Assembly: GCA_017506865.1 (NCBI GenBank)
Contig: JAFCMP010000044.1
Coordinates: 124,001 to 188,000 of the forward strand
DNA: 64,000 nt
Direction: 5' to 3'
Source: Tribonema minus
Lineage: Eukaryota > Sar > Xanthophyceae > Tribonematales > Tribonemataceae
The notes beneath the pieces were generated by a model, which saw only the letters and a list, made by a program, of their open reading frames with translations, was not told where the DNA came from and did no database searches. The position numbers were made by a program, and so were the translations under genes. Numbering within the stretch: position 1 is the stretch's first letter; each line of letters begins with the position of its first letter. Shown here one piece after another: positions 48,190-61,300 of the stretch.

Positions 48190-48293
48190 GAAGTTCAAGG
48201 TGTTCAAAAAGACAAGTGCAGATCTGGTTGCAAGCTGGACATCCACCATCTGGGCTTTTTGCGCCCTGATCGAGCCTTTATGATAAGCATAGA
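48190..48293 (+). mobile_element. 5'-truncated retrotransposon tail just outside the palindrome
   Basis: Shares AAGGTGTTC, GCAGATCTGGTTGCAAG, CATCCACCATCTGGGC and the hairpin (48252-48266) with the copies at 26.9 and 49.1 kb. It ends in a diverged A-rich tail with AGAAGTACAA near 48293. It lies ~30 bases from the left limit of the giant inverted repeat. Confidence 0.65.
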
Positions 48294-48719
48294 AGTACAA
48301 TCATATGATAGCGTGGGTGCTTCTGTAATGCTACTGCATCCAGTATGACAGAATTGACAACCACTGTTGTGACAAAAGCAGAGCAATGATGCAAACAATA
48401 GTTTTATTCAAGGAAAAACATGGTGTTTGTACAGCCAGTCACATCCAAGGCATTCAGAGGTGTTTTATTGCTGCAGGCTTTGAATGGGCTCAAAATCCAG
48501 CCTCAGTCTAGTAGCTGGCCTACCCAGGTGACTCAGTTGAACCACCTAAACCCCAAGCTAGGTCATTGTGTGCAGCTCTGGGTTCACAAAAAAAATATGA
48601 GACATATCATCATGTTGGTCCTGAAAAGCACTGTAGTACCATGCATGTAGTGTATCTGTCCTTAGGCTACTGCATGTTGTTGGCGAGGTGTAATCACTCG
48701 CCTTGTGGCAACTGATGCT

Positions 48720-51700
48720 TCAAATGAAGTACTGGAAGATATCCACGTTGCGTGGGGCTGGGTAGTCGCGCGATTCGGCAGCCAAGAAGCCGCCAGCCAC
48801 CCAGGGGACGAGTGAGTAAGGCATTGCACATAGCACGCCAAAGACGTACTCTCCCATTATTATGGGTTCGTACACAAGCCCCACCAGCGCCTGCCACACA
48901 CAGTTGAAGATGCAGAGAAAACTGTCAGCATATGGTGATGATGATGATAATTGTGATGATGATAATTGTGTGTATTGAAGTATCATGCAGTGGAAATTAA
49001 TGTATCTGAAGTCTACAGAAATTGGTGGTCAGCAGAGGTCCTCTCTTTGCATAGGCTGCATTGACCCACTGGCAGGTGTCTTTGTACTTTTACTTATTCT
49101 CGCTCAGGGCATGAAAAAGCCCAGATGGTGGATGTCCATGGACTTGCAACCAGAATCTACATGTGCCTTTGTGAACACCTTGGAAGTGTCTGCACTTTTA
49201 GAGTAATTGATATGAATCCCAGCGCGAGGGCGCCCTGCACAAGAGTATATGTCCTGAGTGATGCTGCTGCAATGCTCACAACTGCTGATGCTCAATGTGG
49301 TTCTACTGAGGCATCCCTCAAGTACACCCAGTGCCATCACAATAATGCAAATGTCAACTCAGAGACGTGGATATGCATTTTGAGGCATTCACGTTGTCGC
49401 CCAATGCTTTCACCCTCATACTTGAGCTATCAACGCCAATGACCTACGTCTGCACTCTCGGCTATTCACACCTGGACTTTTCTGCACTGCAACGTGGCAA
49501 CAAGGTTTCAGAACAACGATTCAACTGACCATCATCAGGCTGTTGCTCAGTGTGCTGCAGATATCATGACTGTCACCAATAACGCTGATCAGGGTTCCCC
49601 CGCTGTAAGCATACTATGGGCCATACTCGCAGGTGCTAAGGAACAGGTCACTTCAACAAGTACATGAGGGTTCGTACATACCTGTCGTTTCAAGCTGGGT
49701 TGCTCAGAGCCGCCGTGCAGAAACCTTCCCGCCGTCTCATCAGCCACATGTTCGAACAAGGTCATGAGCATGACACCCAACGCACTTGTCCTGCCTGCGC
49801 GCAGCAGCCCTTGCAGCAGTGCTCGACGCGGCATTGCCGGCTGCAGCCCCTGCTTGTGGGCTTTGCGCCAGACGGCGTATGAGCGCGCCGCACCCCACGG
49901 CACCGCCAGAGCAGCCGCTTTGATGACGTGCTGCAGGTGGCATTGGGGCATGCAAGTCTTGTGAATACGTGTGCGGTATCTGTTATAATTATAGTCATGA
50001 TCAACAAGGGGTAATGCAGAGCGATGCACACCAGACTGGCCCAGGGGACCAGATTCAGTACCGTATTCCAGCACCAGGTTCTGTCGAGTGCAGACTCAAC
50101 AAACTGTTAGCCGTGTTTGAGCCATTGACATGCATTCTGCCGTGATGACCGAAAATGCTGTTGCTTCCGCTGTCTGATATGATCGTATCGCAGGTGATGG
50201 GCCGATGACATGCGGAGCGGCTGACTTTTGCACTTGCTACAGCAGATGCAAAGATCATGTGAAGTTAGAAGTACGGTATATTCACTTGCAGAGACGAAGG
50301 TCAATACACATTGAATGCTAGTCGTTGCGGCAGCTGTCGTATTGCGCTGTTCTCCTGGAATGGTAGTATGTTAACCCAAACTGCACCTCTATGCTCATCC
50401 TCCCCATATGTGCGCTATGCTGAACTCAAGTTAAATGCTGAGAGACAGCATATGCAGCAGTGTCTCACGTGAGTGAGTATCCTGGCATACTGGCATACTC
50501 AGTGCAAGCTGCAAGCCTGTTTATCATCGCATAATCAGTAAAGATTGCAAGCCGGAGATCATGCTCATGAGCTGCTGCACTCGTGGTGATCAAAGTGCTG
50601 GCGAATACTTTCAAGTGCTGGCATGATTTGTCAGCTCTCTCTGTTGCACCTATTTGCAGATCTGGTTGACTAGAAGTATATGTCCAAAGGTGGATGCTTG
50701 CACATTTGTGGATGCTTGCACATTTGGTCATTATGCCATGATGCATGATGGCCAAGTCCCATATCAGACAATGCTGTAGGTGGTCACTCCAAAGCACCCT
50801 GCATTGTGAAGCGGACAGTTAACGCGATCGCTTGGAGCTTTCGAAGATATCGGGTTTGATGAGGTAATCACGCGCAACAAGACCGGCAAAATCCACATGC
50901 GTATCCAGCAGTATCTACTTGTTGCACTCACCACAAGATCTACATCCAATTTCCAGCTGCCGGTGGTGTATGGCAAGCGGTCTAACAGCTCTTGAACAAG
51001 TGCCCTATTGCGCTCAGTAAGTGCGAGCGCTGTAGGACCAGGTGCGCCGTTGAGCGTTGTGTCACCAGGTTGTGACACCATCGCAGCGCGCTTCAAAAAG
51101 GCAGCTCCCACTTGCCTGTAGTGGGCATGCAGATGTCACATGAACACACTGACCTGATGGCTCTCTGATCAGCAGTGTTGAGGATCGCAGATCATGGTGT
51201 TGGCAGCAATTCAACGAGAGTGTGGTGAGCAATGCAGAGGCGCAGGTACGGCATTTTCGCTCACAAATGCAAGCAGGTGCAACTGACAATACGGATGCCA
51301 GGTTGCAAACGCTCACACTTTGAAAGCAGGTGGTGAAACTTCAAGAGTGTTGACGCCTCTGCGGCTTACCACTGTCACTGTCACTGTCACTGTTGATGCA
51401 GTGCACTCTCAGATCTGTCGACTGATTTTGAGTTGTATGTGGACAAAAATGGACGGGCTGCAGCAGTTTCTATGGCAGAGGATAATCGCAAACTGGCTAA
51501 ACCAGACTGACTTGCAAACCATGGTGATTGCAATGTAGAAGCACAGGAGAGTGATTCGCGGTGAGCTCTGCAGGAGGACTGTCATATGTTGGTGGTAGGG
51601 CACAGTAAACCGCTTGAAGAGTGACCATGTTGTGACCTGAATCTGACTGCGGCAGTAATGGTGATGTTGACAGTTAAGAGCTCATATGAACTGGTGGGGT

Positions 51701-54700
51701 TGCTCTGATGGCCGCTTCTGTCGCTATAGTAGATCCCTGTTTCGTGAAATTGTGCAGGCCCTCTCAGTATTCAAGTCGGTGCTCAACTTCACAGCTATCA
51801 GGGAAGATCACTTTGTATGTCAGGCACAAATTTGTTAACGCATAGAATTTGTTGTATCACAATCATGGAATTAGCAGCCCACTGAGGGCAAATTGGGCTT
51901 TTCTCCGTCCAGTAGTGTGATGGCATCACTGCATCGCTGACCTAGCAACGACATTTGACTACTCTCAATCCCAGCAGAATAATTTAATGTCCCTGCCAGC
52001 GGCTCAGCTCCTGCTCCTCAAGAGTTATTACACTTTGGGAGATCTGTCACCTGACCACTACTTGCTGATATGTGCAGCATGTTAGTGCCTGCTGGTTCCC
52101 ACAACCGCTATAGCTATAGCCTACAAATGCAAAAGTCCTCGTCCTCATAGCCTCGCCCCCCTTCTTCGACCCCACCCCTCTACCTCTGCTCACCTCAAAG
52201 CTGACTGCGCCATTTTCTGTGAGATGATGTCACCATCAGCAAAGGCCACATCGCTCAGCGCATGCACCACCTCCTCGCTCGTCAACAGCCCCACAGTCTC
52301 GGATGAACTGGCGAGCTCCAACAGCAAGTCGCAACCTGCCGTATGCAACGTCTGCAAAGCAGCACCGCCGGGTACACAACCAAAGTCACATTTGAGCTTA
52401 CTATTAGCGAACATTGATTATAATATCTATGCGGTGGGCGTCGTGTTGCAACAGCTGACCGGCAGTCAATGTATTCATGAATACTATTGCATAGTACAGA
52501 TTGACAGTATTGGCAGGAGTGCTCGCTGTAATGTCAGCGCGTCATCAAACTCCATGGCAATATTCAAAAGAGCAAACATGACATTGTGTCTCAACCTTAA
52601 CAGTGCAACCTTGAAGCGGCATTCGCAGCAGGCAAGCTGGATGGAAAGATAGCGTTCCGTGTCTGCCAAAAACCCTTACAGCAAAAGAAGTTGCAGATTA
52701 CACACATGTCATTTGGGGGGGTCTGCTGAAGACGCTTGTAGCGGTGGGTAGTAAAACAATGCCATCAAAACATTACTTTCTCAAACAAAATGGTTCAACA
52801 AGTTGCGTTAGGGGGGCCAACAAATTGACAGCATGTCTCAACCATTCCATTCCCTGCCAGATTTTCATTGCCCCTCTTACAAACAGTCAGGCTGAGTGTG
52901 TCATATGCTAGTTGCATTACATGTATTGCACAACGTGCTTGTGCAATCATGGGCACCAAGCCTACTGCAGATGCAATATTGCACCATTTGCGAATTCCAT
53001 ACATCCGAATACGTTGGTGCAACACCTGTGCAAGATGGAAAGTGCTGCTGTTATCCGTGTTGGCAGGACCGCGGTCTACCTAAGGCTTCGGTAATTACAC
53101 GACAATCGCTGGGCGCATGCAGCAGAATAACCTTTCCAGATTGCACGATCTTGCTATGCATCCAGTGCCTCTGCTATCACAAAATAATAAATATCGGTTG
53201 ACCGCAGCGGCCGTGGGCTTGTGCATGATGAAGATTGCGTCACGTAGTGTATATGCTTTTTGAAAATCAAAAGTCCGCTTATATGCTGTGCATCTCATAT
53301 GCAATACATTAAGCATGCTAGTCATCTGTCAATTGAGCGTTCGGGCTGCTGCATGTTGCGTAGTTTATGTGCACACCGGCTCTCTACACATTCAAGTTGT
53401 TCTGATGTTTGCTGTATGCTATACATTGCTCACTTTGTGTGCGTCGCCCCAACGGTGAGGGAGGAAGAAGCGTGGGGGAGAGAAGTTCAAGCTTGCGGCC
53501 CTGAGCGTATGCTGGCGCCGCCGTATTTCTGTGAGCGCTGCTGCCACCAGGTCTATCAGTTGACCAATGTCTTCTGACTTCAACGTCGCCTGGACACCTT
53601 CACAGTCCGAGCAACAAGCGGGCACACCACGCGGTTGATAGTGTGGGTGGTACCCTTGAGATAGTGCATGGGCAACAAACATGTCCTGGACCAAAAGCAA
53701 AACTAAACTTTAACGAGCATGGTACTACAGTGAAAGTTCATTGAAGGCATATACCGCAACATATCAATGCTGGCGTGGTACGGGATAGACGTTCCTCAAG
53801 CAGAAGTACGCACAGTACAATATTGCAATGTTAAGTGTTACAAAATGACATATCAGGTGTCATGTCGGTGTGATCGGTATTTGCGTCCACCATAGTATGA
53901 GCCACGAGCTCCTGAAGGCAGCAAGGCATAATCATTGCAGGCACTGCATGCCAATCACCAAATGATGATTTCTTGAGCAAGGGCCGCTCCTGGAAGAGCT
54001 GAGCTATGAACTTCAAGTTTCTGTGATCTGTACATCAATCAATCAATCGACCAATGATGATAACCCACATGGCAACGTACCTTTGCGCAGCAGCTGGGCA
54101 ATGGTTTGCAGCGCCGCAGTGGCACCGCAGTGGCACCGAACATCTGACAGTGTACAAGCTCTAGCCGAAAATCAGCTGCCATGACTCCTTTCAGCAATGC
54201 AACTAGTTGAGCGCTGGCTGCATCCACCACCACTGCTGTCAACTTGGCGTCTTTTGCGAACAGCTCGACAGAGTGCCGTGTAAAGAGTCTTGCCAGCTCA
54301 CTACCCAGGGCTGTGTTGGTGGGATTTTGGCTGGTGATGCTGTCTTGGATTATTGGCAGAGCGTCACAGTTCCTGAGGCAGACGGTGCGGTCGAGCATGG
54401 AGGTCCTGCTGAGAGCGGCCATTAGCTGCAGGCAAAATAGCGACAGCCATTTGTGGAGCAAGATGTCAGTTCACACAGCGTCCTCAAACGCCCGAATCTC
54501 ATCAGTAGTCTGTTCAGAAACAGATGATGCGTGAGCGATGTCGGCACCCACCATCCACAGTACTAGTCTACAAGGAGAGGAGCGGCTGCGCATTTCTTGC
54601 CTGCTTGCATTGCTTGCCTGCCTGATGAGATGCATAGTCAGGACACATATAGCTGCAGCTTGCCTGGACCAGTGATGGAGGTGTCTCCAAGCTGTCTACG

Positions 54701-55040
54701 GCCAGAGCATAGCGCGTTTGTCTCGCGTACTCCAACACATCGGACTCTCGCACGCTGCGCCACTCCCAAGCAAGTAAGAGGTCAGCAACGCCAATCAAAG
54801 CTACCGTTGCCGCGGCAGCGCGGCCTGTTGCCGCTGCGAATGCACTGCGCTGGGTTGCGCGAAATCAATGCCCTCAAGGGCTGTGTTGTGGCCTTCCTGA
54901 GCAACAGCATGCTGCCTCAAGAATCGTACAACGCACTGCACTCGTGCTTGTGAGCTTCTCAGATGTGTCAACCCATCAGAGGAGCGTGATGTCAACATGT
55001 TGCCGACATCAACCGTCGTGTCAAAGCCGGACTGTTCCAC
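48720..55040 (-). pseudogene. Left-arm copy of the palindrome gene, probably degraded
   Basis: Exon equivalents on the minus strand: ~55040-54664, 54425-54081, 53570-53434, 52351-52194, 51115-50932, 49930-49682, 48890-48720 (stop). Its protein parallels the right-arm copy (PPSLVQ, HTAGCDLLLELASS, PTALALTERNRALVQELLDR, WGAARSYAVWRKAHKQGLQP, GVLCAMPYSLVPWVAGGFLA). In exon 1, a one-base difference after the probable start (TGGAACAGTCCGG against TGGAAAGTCCGCGG) and a later shift before the hydrophobic segment break the frame. In exon 2, an 11-base tandem duplication (GTGCCACTGCG twice) shifts the frame. A different acceptor (exon 3 from 53577) would restore it, so expression cannot be excluded. 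Coding status is uncertain. Confidence 0.5.
49084..49200 (-). mobile_element. 5'-truncated retrotransposon tail in the left palindrome arm only
   Basis: The minus strand shows AAGGTGTTC, GTAGATTCTGGTTGCAAG, CATCCACCATCTGGGC, the hairpin (49107-49122) and the end GAGAATAAGTAAAAGTAC at 49084. The matching place in the right arm (~60,680-60,700) lacks it, with flanking text continuous on both sides. The insertion therefore postdates the duplication that made the palindrome. Confidence 0.75.
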
Positions 55041-55149
55041 GACCGCTCAGACAGCATCACATGCTTTTGAATCTGACATTGATCAAGAGAACACGTACAT
55101 ATTGCGCTCAATATCTGCCTTGCCGCTAGACACCGCTACCACCACCTCA

Positions 55150-55313
55150 CCACTATGTCTAAAAAAAGAAAGAAGAAGCGAACTGTGAAGAAAAGTCAAA
55201 GCCGTTTTCCGCAACGGCTTGAACGTTCTTCTTCTTCAAGTTCGCTCGCCTTACTGGTGTGTGTGTGAGGTGGTGGTAGCGCCGTCTAGCGGCAAACCAG
55301 CATATTGCGCGCA
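55150..55313. promoter_or_regulatory. Palindrome centre, putative shared promoter of two divergent genes
   Basis: The two gene copies start ~150-250 bases either side of the centre (55201-55218) and are transcribed outward, so any promoter here is bidirectional. Visible: the central hairpin, purine/pyrimidine-rich flanks (AAAAAAAGAAAGAAGAAG and its mirror), and GAGGTGGTGGTAGCG in both arms. A short plus frame (55156-55269, MSKKRKKKRTV) crosses the centre and is probably chance. No TATA box is clear. Confidence 0.3.
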
Positions 55314-55357
55314 ATGTGTACGTGTCTTTTGATCAAGGTCAGATTCAAAAGCATGTG

Positions 55358-58300
55358 ATGCTTTCTGAGCGGTCGTGGAAAGTCCGCGGCTTTGACACGA
55401 CGGTTGATGTCGGCAACATGTTGACATCACGCTCCTCTGATGGGTTGACACATCTGAGAAGCTCACAAGCACGAGTGCAGTGCTTCTACGGCTTCTTGAG
55501 GCAGCATCCAGCGCAGTGCATTCGCAGCAGCCACAGCCAACCCCGGGGGCAACCAACTGGTGCATCCTCGAAACGTCGCGCTGCGGCCGCGACGGCAGCA
55601 TTTGTTGGCTTTGGTAGCGTCTACTTTGTTTTGGAGTGGCGCAGTGTGCGAGAGTCCGATGTGTTGGAGAACACCAGACAAACTCGCAATGCCCTGGCCG
55701 CAGGCAGCTCGGAGACACCTCCATCACTGGTCCAGGCAAGCTGCAGCTATATGTGAGTTGAGTATGCAGTGGTGCATCAGGCAGGAAAGCAAGGCAAGCA
55801 GGCAAGATTTGCGCAGCTGCGCCTTTCCTTGTAGACATAGTATTACTGTCACAGTGGGTAGTGGGTGCCGACATCCGAGTCGCTTACGCAACATCTGTTT
55901 CTGAACAGACCACTGATGAGATGCGGGCGTTGAGGAAGCTGTGCCAACTGATGTCTTGCTCCACAAATGCCTGTTGCTGTTTTGCCTGCAGCTAATGGCC
56001 ATTCTCCGCAGGACCTCCATGCTCGACCGCACCGCCTGTTTCAGAAATCAAGACGCTCTGCCAATGATCCAACACAGCATCACCAGCCAAAACCCCACTA
56101 ACAAAGCCCTGGGTAGTGAGCTGGCAAGGCTTGTAACATTGCGGTCTGCCGATCTGATCGCAAAAGACGCCATGTTGACTGCGGCGGTGGTGGATGCAGC
56201 CAGCACTCAACTAGTGGCATTGCTGAAAGGACTCGGAGCCATGGCCGCTGACTTTCCGTCGCCGAGTCGGCAAGAGCTGGTACAGATGTTCGGTGCCACT
56301 GCGGCGCTGCAAACCATTGCCCAGCTGCTGCAAGAAGGGTACGTTGCCGTGTGGATTATTATAATAATCATCGGTCAATTGATTATTGATGCACAGATCA
56401 CAACAACGTAATGTTCATAGTTCAGCTGGTGTAGGAGTGGAAGTTGCTCAAGAAATGATCCTTTGGTGATTGGCATGCAGTGCCTGCAATAATTTTGTCT
56501 TGCTGCCTTCAGGAGCTCGTGGCTCATACTGTGGTGGATGCAAATACCGATCACACCGACATGACACCTGATATGTCATTTTGTAACACTTAACATTGCA
56601 ATATTGTACTGTACGTACTTCTGCTTGAGGAACGTCTATCGCGTACCACGCCAGCATTGATATGTTGCGGTATATGCCTTCAATGAACTTTCACTGTAGT
56701 ACCATGCTCGTAAAAGTTTAATTTTGCTTTTGGTCCAGGACATGTTTGTTGCCCATGCACTATCTCAAGGGTACCACCCACACTATCAACCGCTTGGTGT
56801 GCCTGCTTGTTGCTCAGACTGTGAAGGTGTACAGGCCACGTTGAAGTCATAAGACATTGGTCAACTGATAGACTTGGTGGCAGCAGTGCTCGCAGCAGTA
56901 CGGGAGCGCCAGCATGCGCTCAAGGCCGCAAACTTCTCCCCCCCACGTTTCTCCCTCCCTCACCGTTGGGGCGCCGCACACAAAGTGAGCTATGTACAGT
57001 ATAGCATACAGCAAACATCAGAACAACTTGAATGTGTAGAGAGCCGGTGTGCACATAAATTACGCATCATGCAGCAGCCCGAACACTCAATTGACAGATG
57101 ACTGGGATGCCGGATGCATTGCGTATGTGATGTACAGCATATAAGCGTACTTTCGCTGGTACACATGATGCAGATTTTGTCACCTAATGCACATTTGTTG
57201 ACCCATTCACTGTGAGGAAGTAACGTTTTTTAAAACGGCACTGTTTCACTACCCACCGCTACAAGCGTCGTCAGCATACCCCCCAAAGGACATGTATGTA
57301 ATCTGCAACTTCTTGTGCTGTGAGTTTTTCCTGGCAGACACGGAACGCCACCTTTGTCATCCAGCTTGTCCGCTGCGAATGCCGCTTCAGGCATGCACTG
57401 TTCAGGATGTGACACAATGTCATGTGCACTTTATCGAGGACTGCCATGGAGTTCTGCGCACATGCTGACAGCGGAAATCTCCAACGACAGCAACCACCCC
57501 TGTCAATATCAATACTCTATACCACGAATCAACTGTCGTTCAGCTGTTGCAACATGACCCCCGCTGATAGATGCCATAGTCAATGCCCGCAAATGGTGCA
57601 CTCTGAGTCATTCGTGACTTTTATGTACCTGGCGGTGCTGCTTTGCAGACGTTGTGCACGGCAGGTTGCGACTTGCTGTTGGAGCTTGCCAGTTCACCCG
57701 AGACAGTGGGGCTGCTGATGAGCGAGAAGGTGGTGCATGCGCTGAGCGATGTGGCCTTTGCTGATGGGGACATCATCTCACAGAAAATGGCACAGTCAGC
57801 CTTGAGGTGAGCAGAGGTACAGAGGTGGGGTCACAGAAGGGGGGAAGGCTATGAGGACGAGAATTGCCGCACTGGTAGGCTACTTGGTAGTGGAATCCAA
57901 CGTGCACTAACAAAGCATGCCGCACGTGTCAGCAGGGAGTGGTCAGGCGACAGATCTCACAATGTCCAGTGAGGAAGCTTTTAGGTAGAATTTCCAGCAG
58001 CATGTTCTCTGGAGCTCCGCCGCTGGCGAGGACAACTGCCACTGGCATTGTGAGTTATTCTGTAGTTGCTATCACACTTCTGGACCAAACTTCCAATTTT
58101 CCCTCAATGGCCTGTTGGTTTCATGGTCGTTATACAACAAATTCCATGTGTTACATGCTGACATTCGTAATGAGTACCCGTCACAGCTGTGAAGTCGAGC
58201 ACCAATACTGAGAAGGCCTGCATGTGTTGCCGGTACACGGATCCACCATTTCACATATGAGCTCGGTACTGCCAACACCACGTCTGCCGCCCTCAGATTC

Positions 58301-61300
58301 TTGGTCGCAAAATGGTCACTCTCAGGCGTTCTACTGTGCCCTAACAATACATATAACATAGTCATTTTGCAGAGCTCACCACAAATTACTCTCCTGTCTT
58401 CTACATTGCAATGACCATGGCTTGTAAGTCACTCTGCTTTAGCCAGTTTGTGATTTATACTCTGCCATAGAAACTGCTGCAGCCCGTCCATTTTTGTCCA
58501 AAAACAACTCAAAATCAATTAACTGACAGATCTGAGAGTGCACGGCATCAACAGTGACAGTGACAGTGACAGTGGTAAGCCGCAGAGGCGTCAACGCTCT
58601 TGAAGTTTCACCACCTGCTTTCATAAGCGTGAGCGTTGGCAACCTGGCATCCGTAATGTCAGTTGCACCCGCTCACGCTCTCGTTTGATTGTTGCCTACA
58701 GCACCATCTGCGTTCGTCATTACTGCCGATCAGAGAGCCATCAGGTCAGTGTGTTCATTTGACGTCTGCATGCCCACTACAGGCAAGTGGGAGCTGCCTA
58801 TTTGAAGCGCGCTGCGATGGTGCAGCAACCTGATGACACAACGCTCGGCGGCGCACCTGGTCCTACAGCGCTCGCACTTACTGAGCGCAATAGGGCACTT
58901 GTTCAAGAGCTGTTAGACCGCTTGCCATACACGACCGGCAGCTGGAATTTGGATGTAGATCTTGTGGTGAGTGCGACAAGGACATACTGCTGGATACGCA
59001 TCTGGATTTTGCCGGTCTTGTTGCGTGATTACCTCATCAAAACCAATATCCTCGAGAGCTCCAAGCGATCGCGTTAAATGTTCACTTTACAACGCAGGGT
59101 GCTGTGACGAGACCACCTACAGCATTGTCTGATGTGTGACTTGGTCATGCTGCAGCATGGCATAATGACCAAATGTGCAAATGGCATCCATATTTGGACA
59201 TATACTCCCAGTCGACCGGATCTGCAAATGAGTGCAACAGACAGTTAACAAATAATGCCAGCACTTACTAATTAGTAACCATTTGCCACCACCTTGATGA
59301 CCACGAGTGCAGCAGCTCATGAGCCATGATCACCAGCTTGCGATGATCCTTACTGATTATGCAATGATAAATAAGCTTGCAGGTTGCACTGAGTATGCCA
59401 GTATGCCAGGATACTCACGCACATCAGACACTGCTGCATATTCTGTCTCTCAGCATTTTTATTTGAGTTCGGCTTAGTGCACATCAGGGAGGACGAGCAT
59501 AGAGGTGCACTTGGGGTTAACATGCATGCTATCATTCCAGGAGAACCGCGCAATATGCTGCCACAACCACTAGCATTCAGTGTGTGTTGATCTTGGTGGT
59601 CTCTGAGTCACCATACTTCTATCTTCACATAATCTTTGCATCTGCTGTTGCAAGTGAAAATGTCAGAGCCGCTCCGCATGTCATCGCCCCATCACCTGTG
59701 ATACGATCAAATCAGACAGCGGAAGCAACAGCATTTCGGTCTTCACGGCAGAAACACATGTCAATCGCTCAAACGCGGCTCAGTTTCTTGAGTCTGCACT
59801 CGACAGAACCTGGTGCTGGAATACAGTACTGAATCTGGTCCTCTGGGCCAGTCTGGTGTGCATCGCTCTGCATTACCCCTTGTTGATCATAAACGAACAG
59901 ATACCGCACACGTATTCACAAGACTTGCCTGCGCCAATGCCACCTGCAGCACGTCATCAAAGTGGCTGCTTTGGCGGTGCCGTGGGGTGCGGCGCGCTCA
60001 TACGCGGTCTGGCGCAAAGCCCACAAGCAGGGGCTGCAGCCGGCAATGCCGCATCGAGCACTGCTGCAAGGGCTGCTGCGCGCAGGCAGCAAAAGTGCGT
60101 TGGGTGCCGTGCTGCTGATCTTTTTCGACCGTGTGGCCTGTCAGGCGCTGGGAACGTTGCTGTACGACGGCTCCAAGCAACCCAGCCTGGACCGACAGGT
60201 ATGCACACCCTGATGTACTTGTTGTAGTGACCTGTTCCTTAGAACCTGCAAGTATGGCCCATAGTATGCTTACACCGGAGCAACCCTGATATGCGTTGTT
60301 GGTGACTCTCATGGTATCTGCAGCAGATTGAGCAAGGGGATGGCCAGTTGTATCATTGTCTTGAATCCTTTCTGCCACGTTGCAGTGCAGAAAAGTCCAG
60401 GTGTGAACAGCGGAGAGTGCACATGTAGGACATTGGCGTTGATAGCTCAAGTGTGAGGGTGGAAGCATTGGCCAACAACATGAATGCCTCAGAATGCGTT
60501 TCCACGTCTCTGAGAGTTGATGCTCGCATTGTTTTGATGGCACTGAGTATTGGGGAATGCTACAGTACAGCCACGTCGAGCATCAGCAGTTGCGAGCATT
60601 GCAGCAGGATATGTATATACTCTCGTGCGAGGCGCTCGCGCGCTGAAATTAAAATCATGTAATATAATAGGATGAACACACATGGGGGTCCATGCAGCCT
60701 TTGTAAAGAGAGGACCTCTGGCTGACCACCATTCTCTGTAGACTTCAGATACATTGCTTTCATAATATGATCATAGTACAGTACATGCCTAATCCGTACT
60801 GTATCATGCTATAGTACAGTGCATACTTGTATATATTTCTATGTATGCCATGTTTACCGCACATTGTCAACTTGGTGCTGTTAGATACCAAGCCTACATA
60901 GTAGTACATGTTGCTCAGCTCAACCAATACTTAGCGCAAACACGCATAGCAAGAGCCATCTCATTACCAGTACTACAACGTTGGTTGCAATTGCTGATTG
61001 TCCACCACCTGTTGAAGGTTGCCGCACGATTGCAGCCTTGCCGCATTACAAAGCCATGACATAAGAGCATGAATTTTGAATGTTTGAGATCAACGTGGTG
61101 AACTGTAAATCTTTTTATGTCACATTCTGTATATGAATGATGCTGTCCACAAAATGACACTCTCCCACACAATGAAGGGCACCTCATTGTGTGCCTTGCC
61201 AATTTGTATATATACTTCAGAAGTATAATGTGTCTAAAGTAATGTCACATGTATGAAAAACACTGCATGGCATGTAACACACAATCAACAAGGCGCGTGA

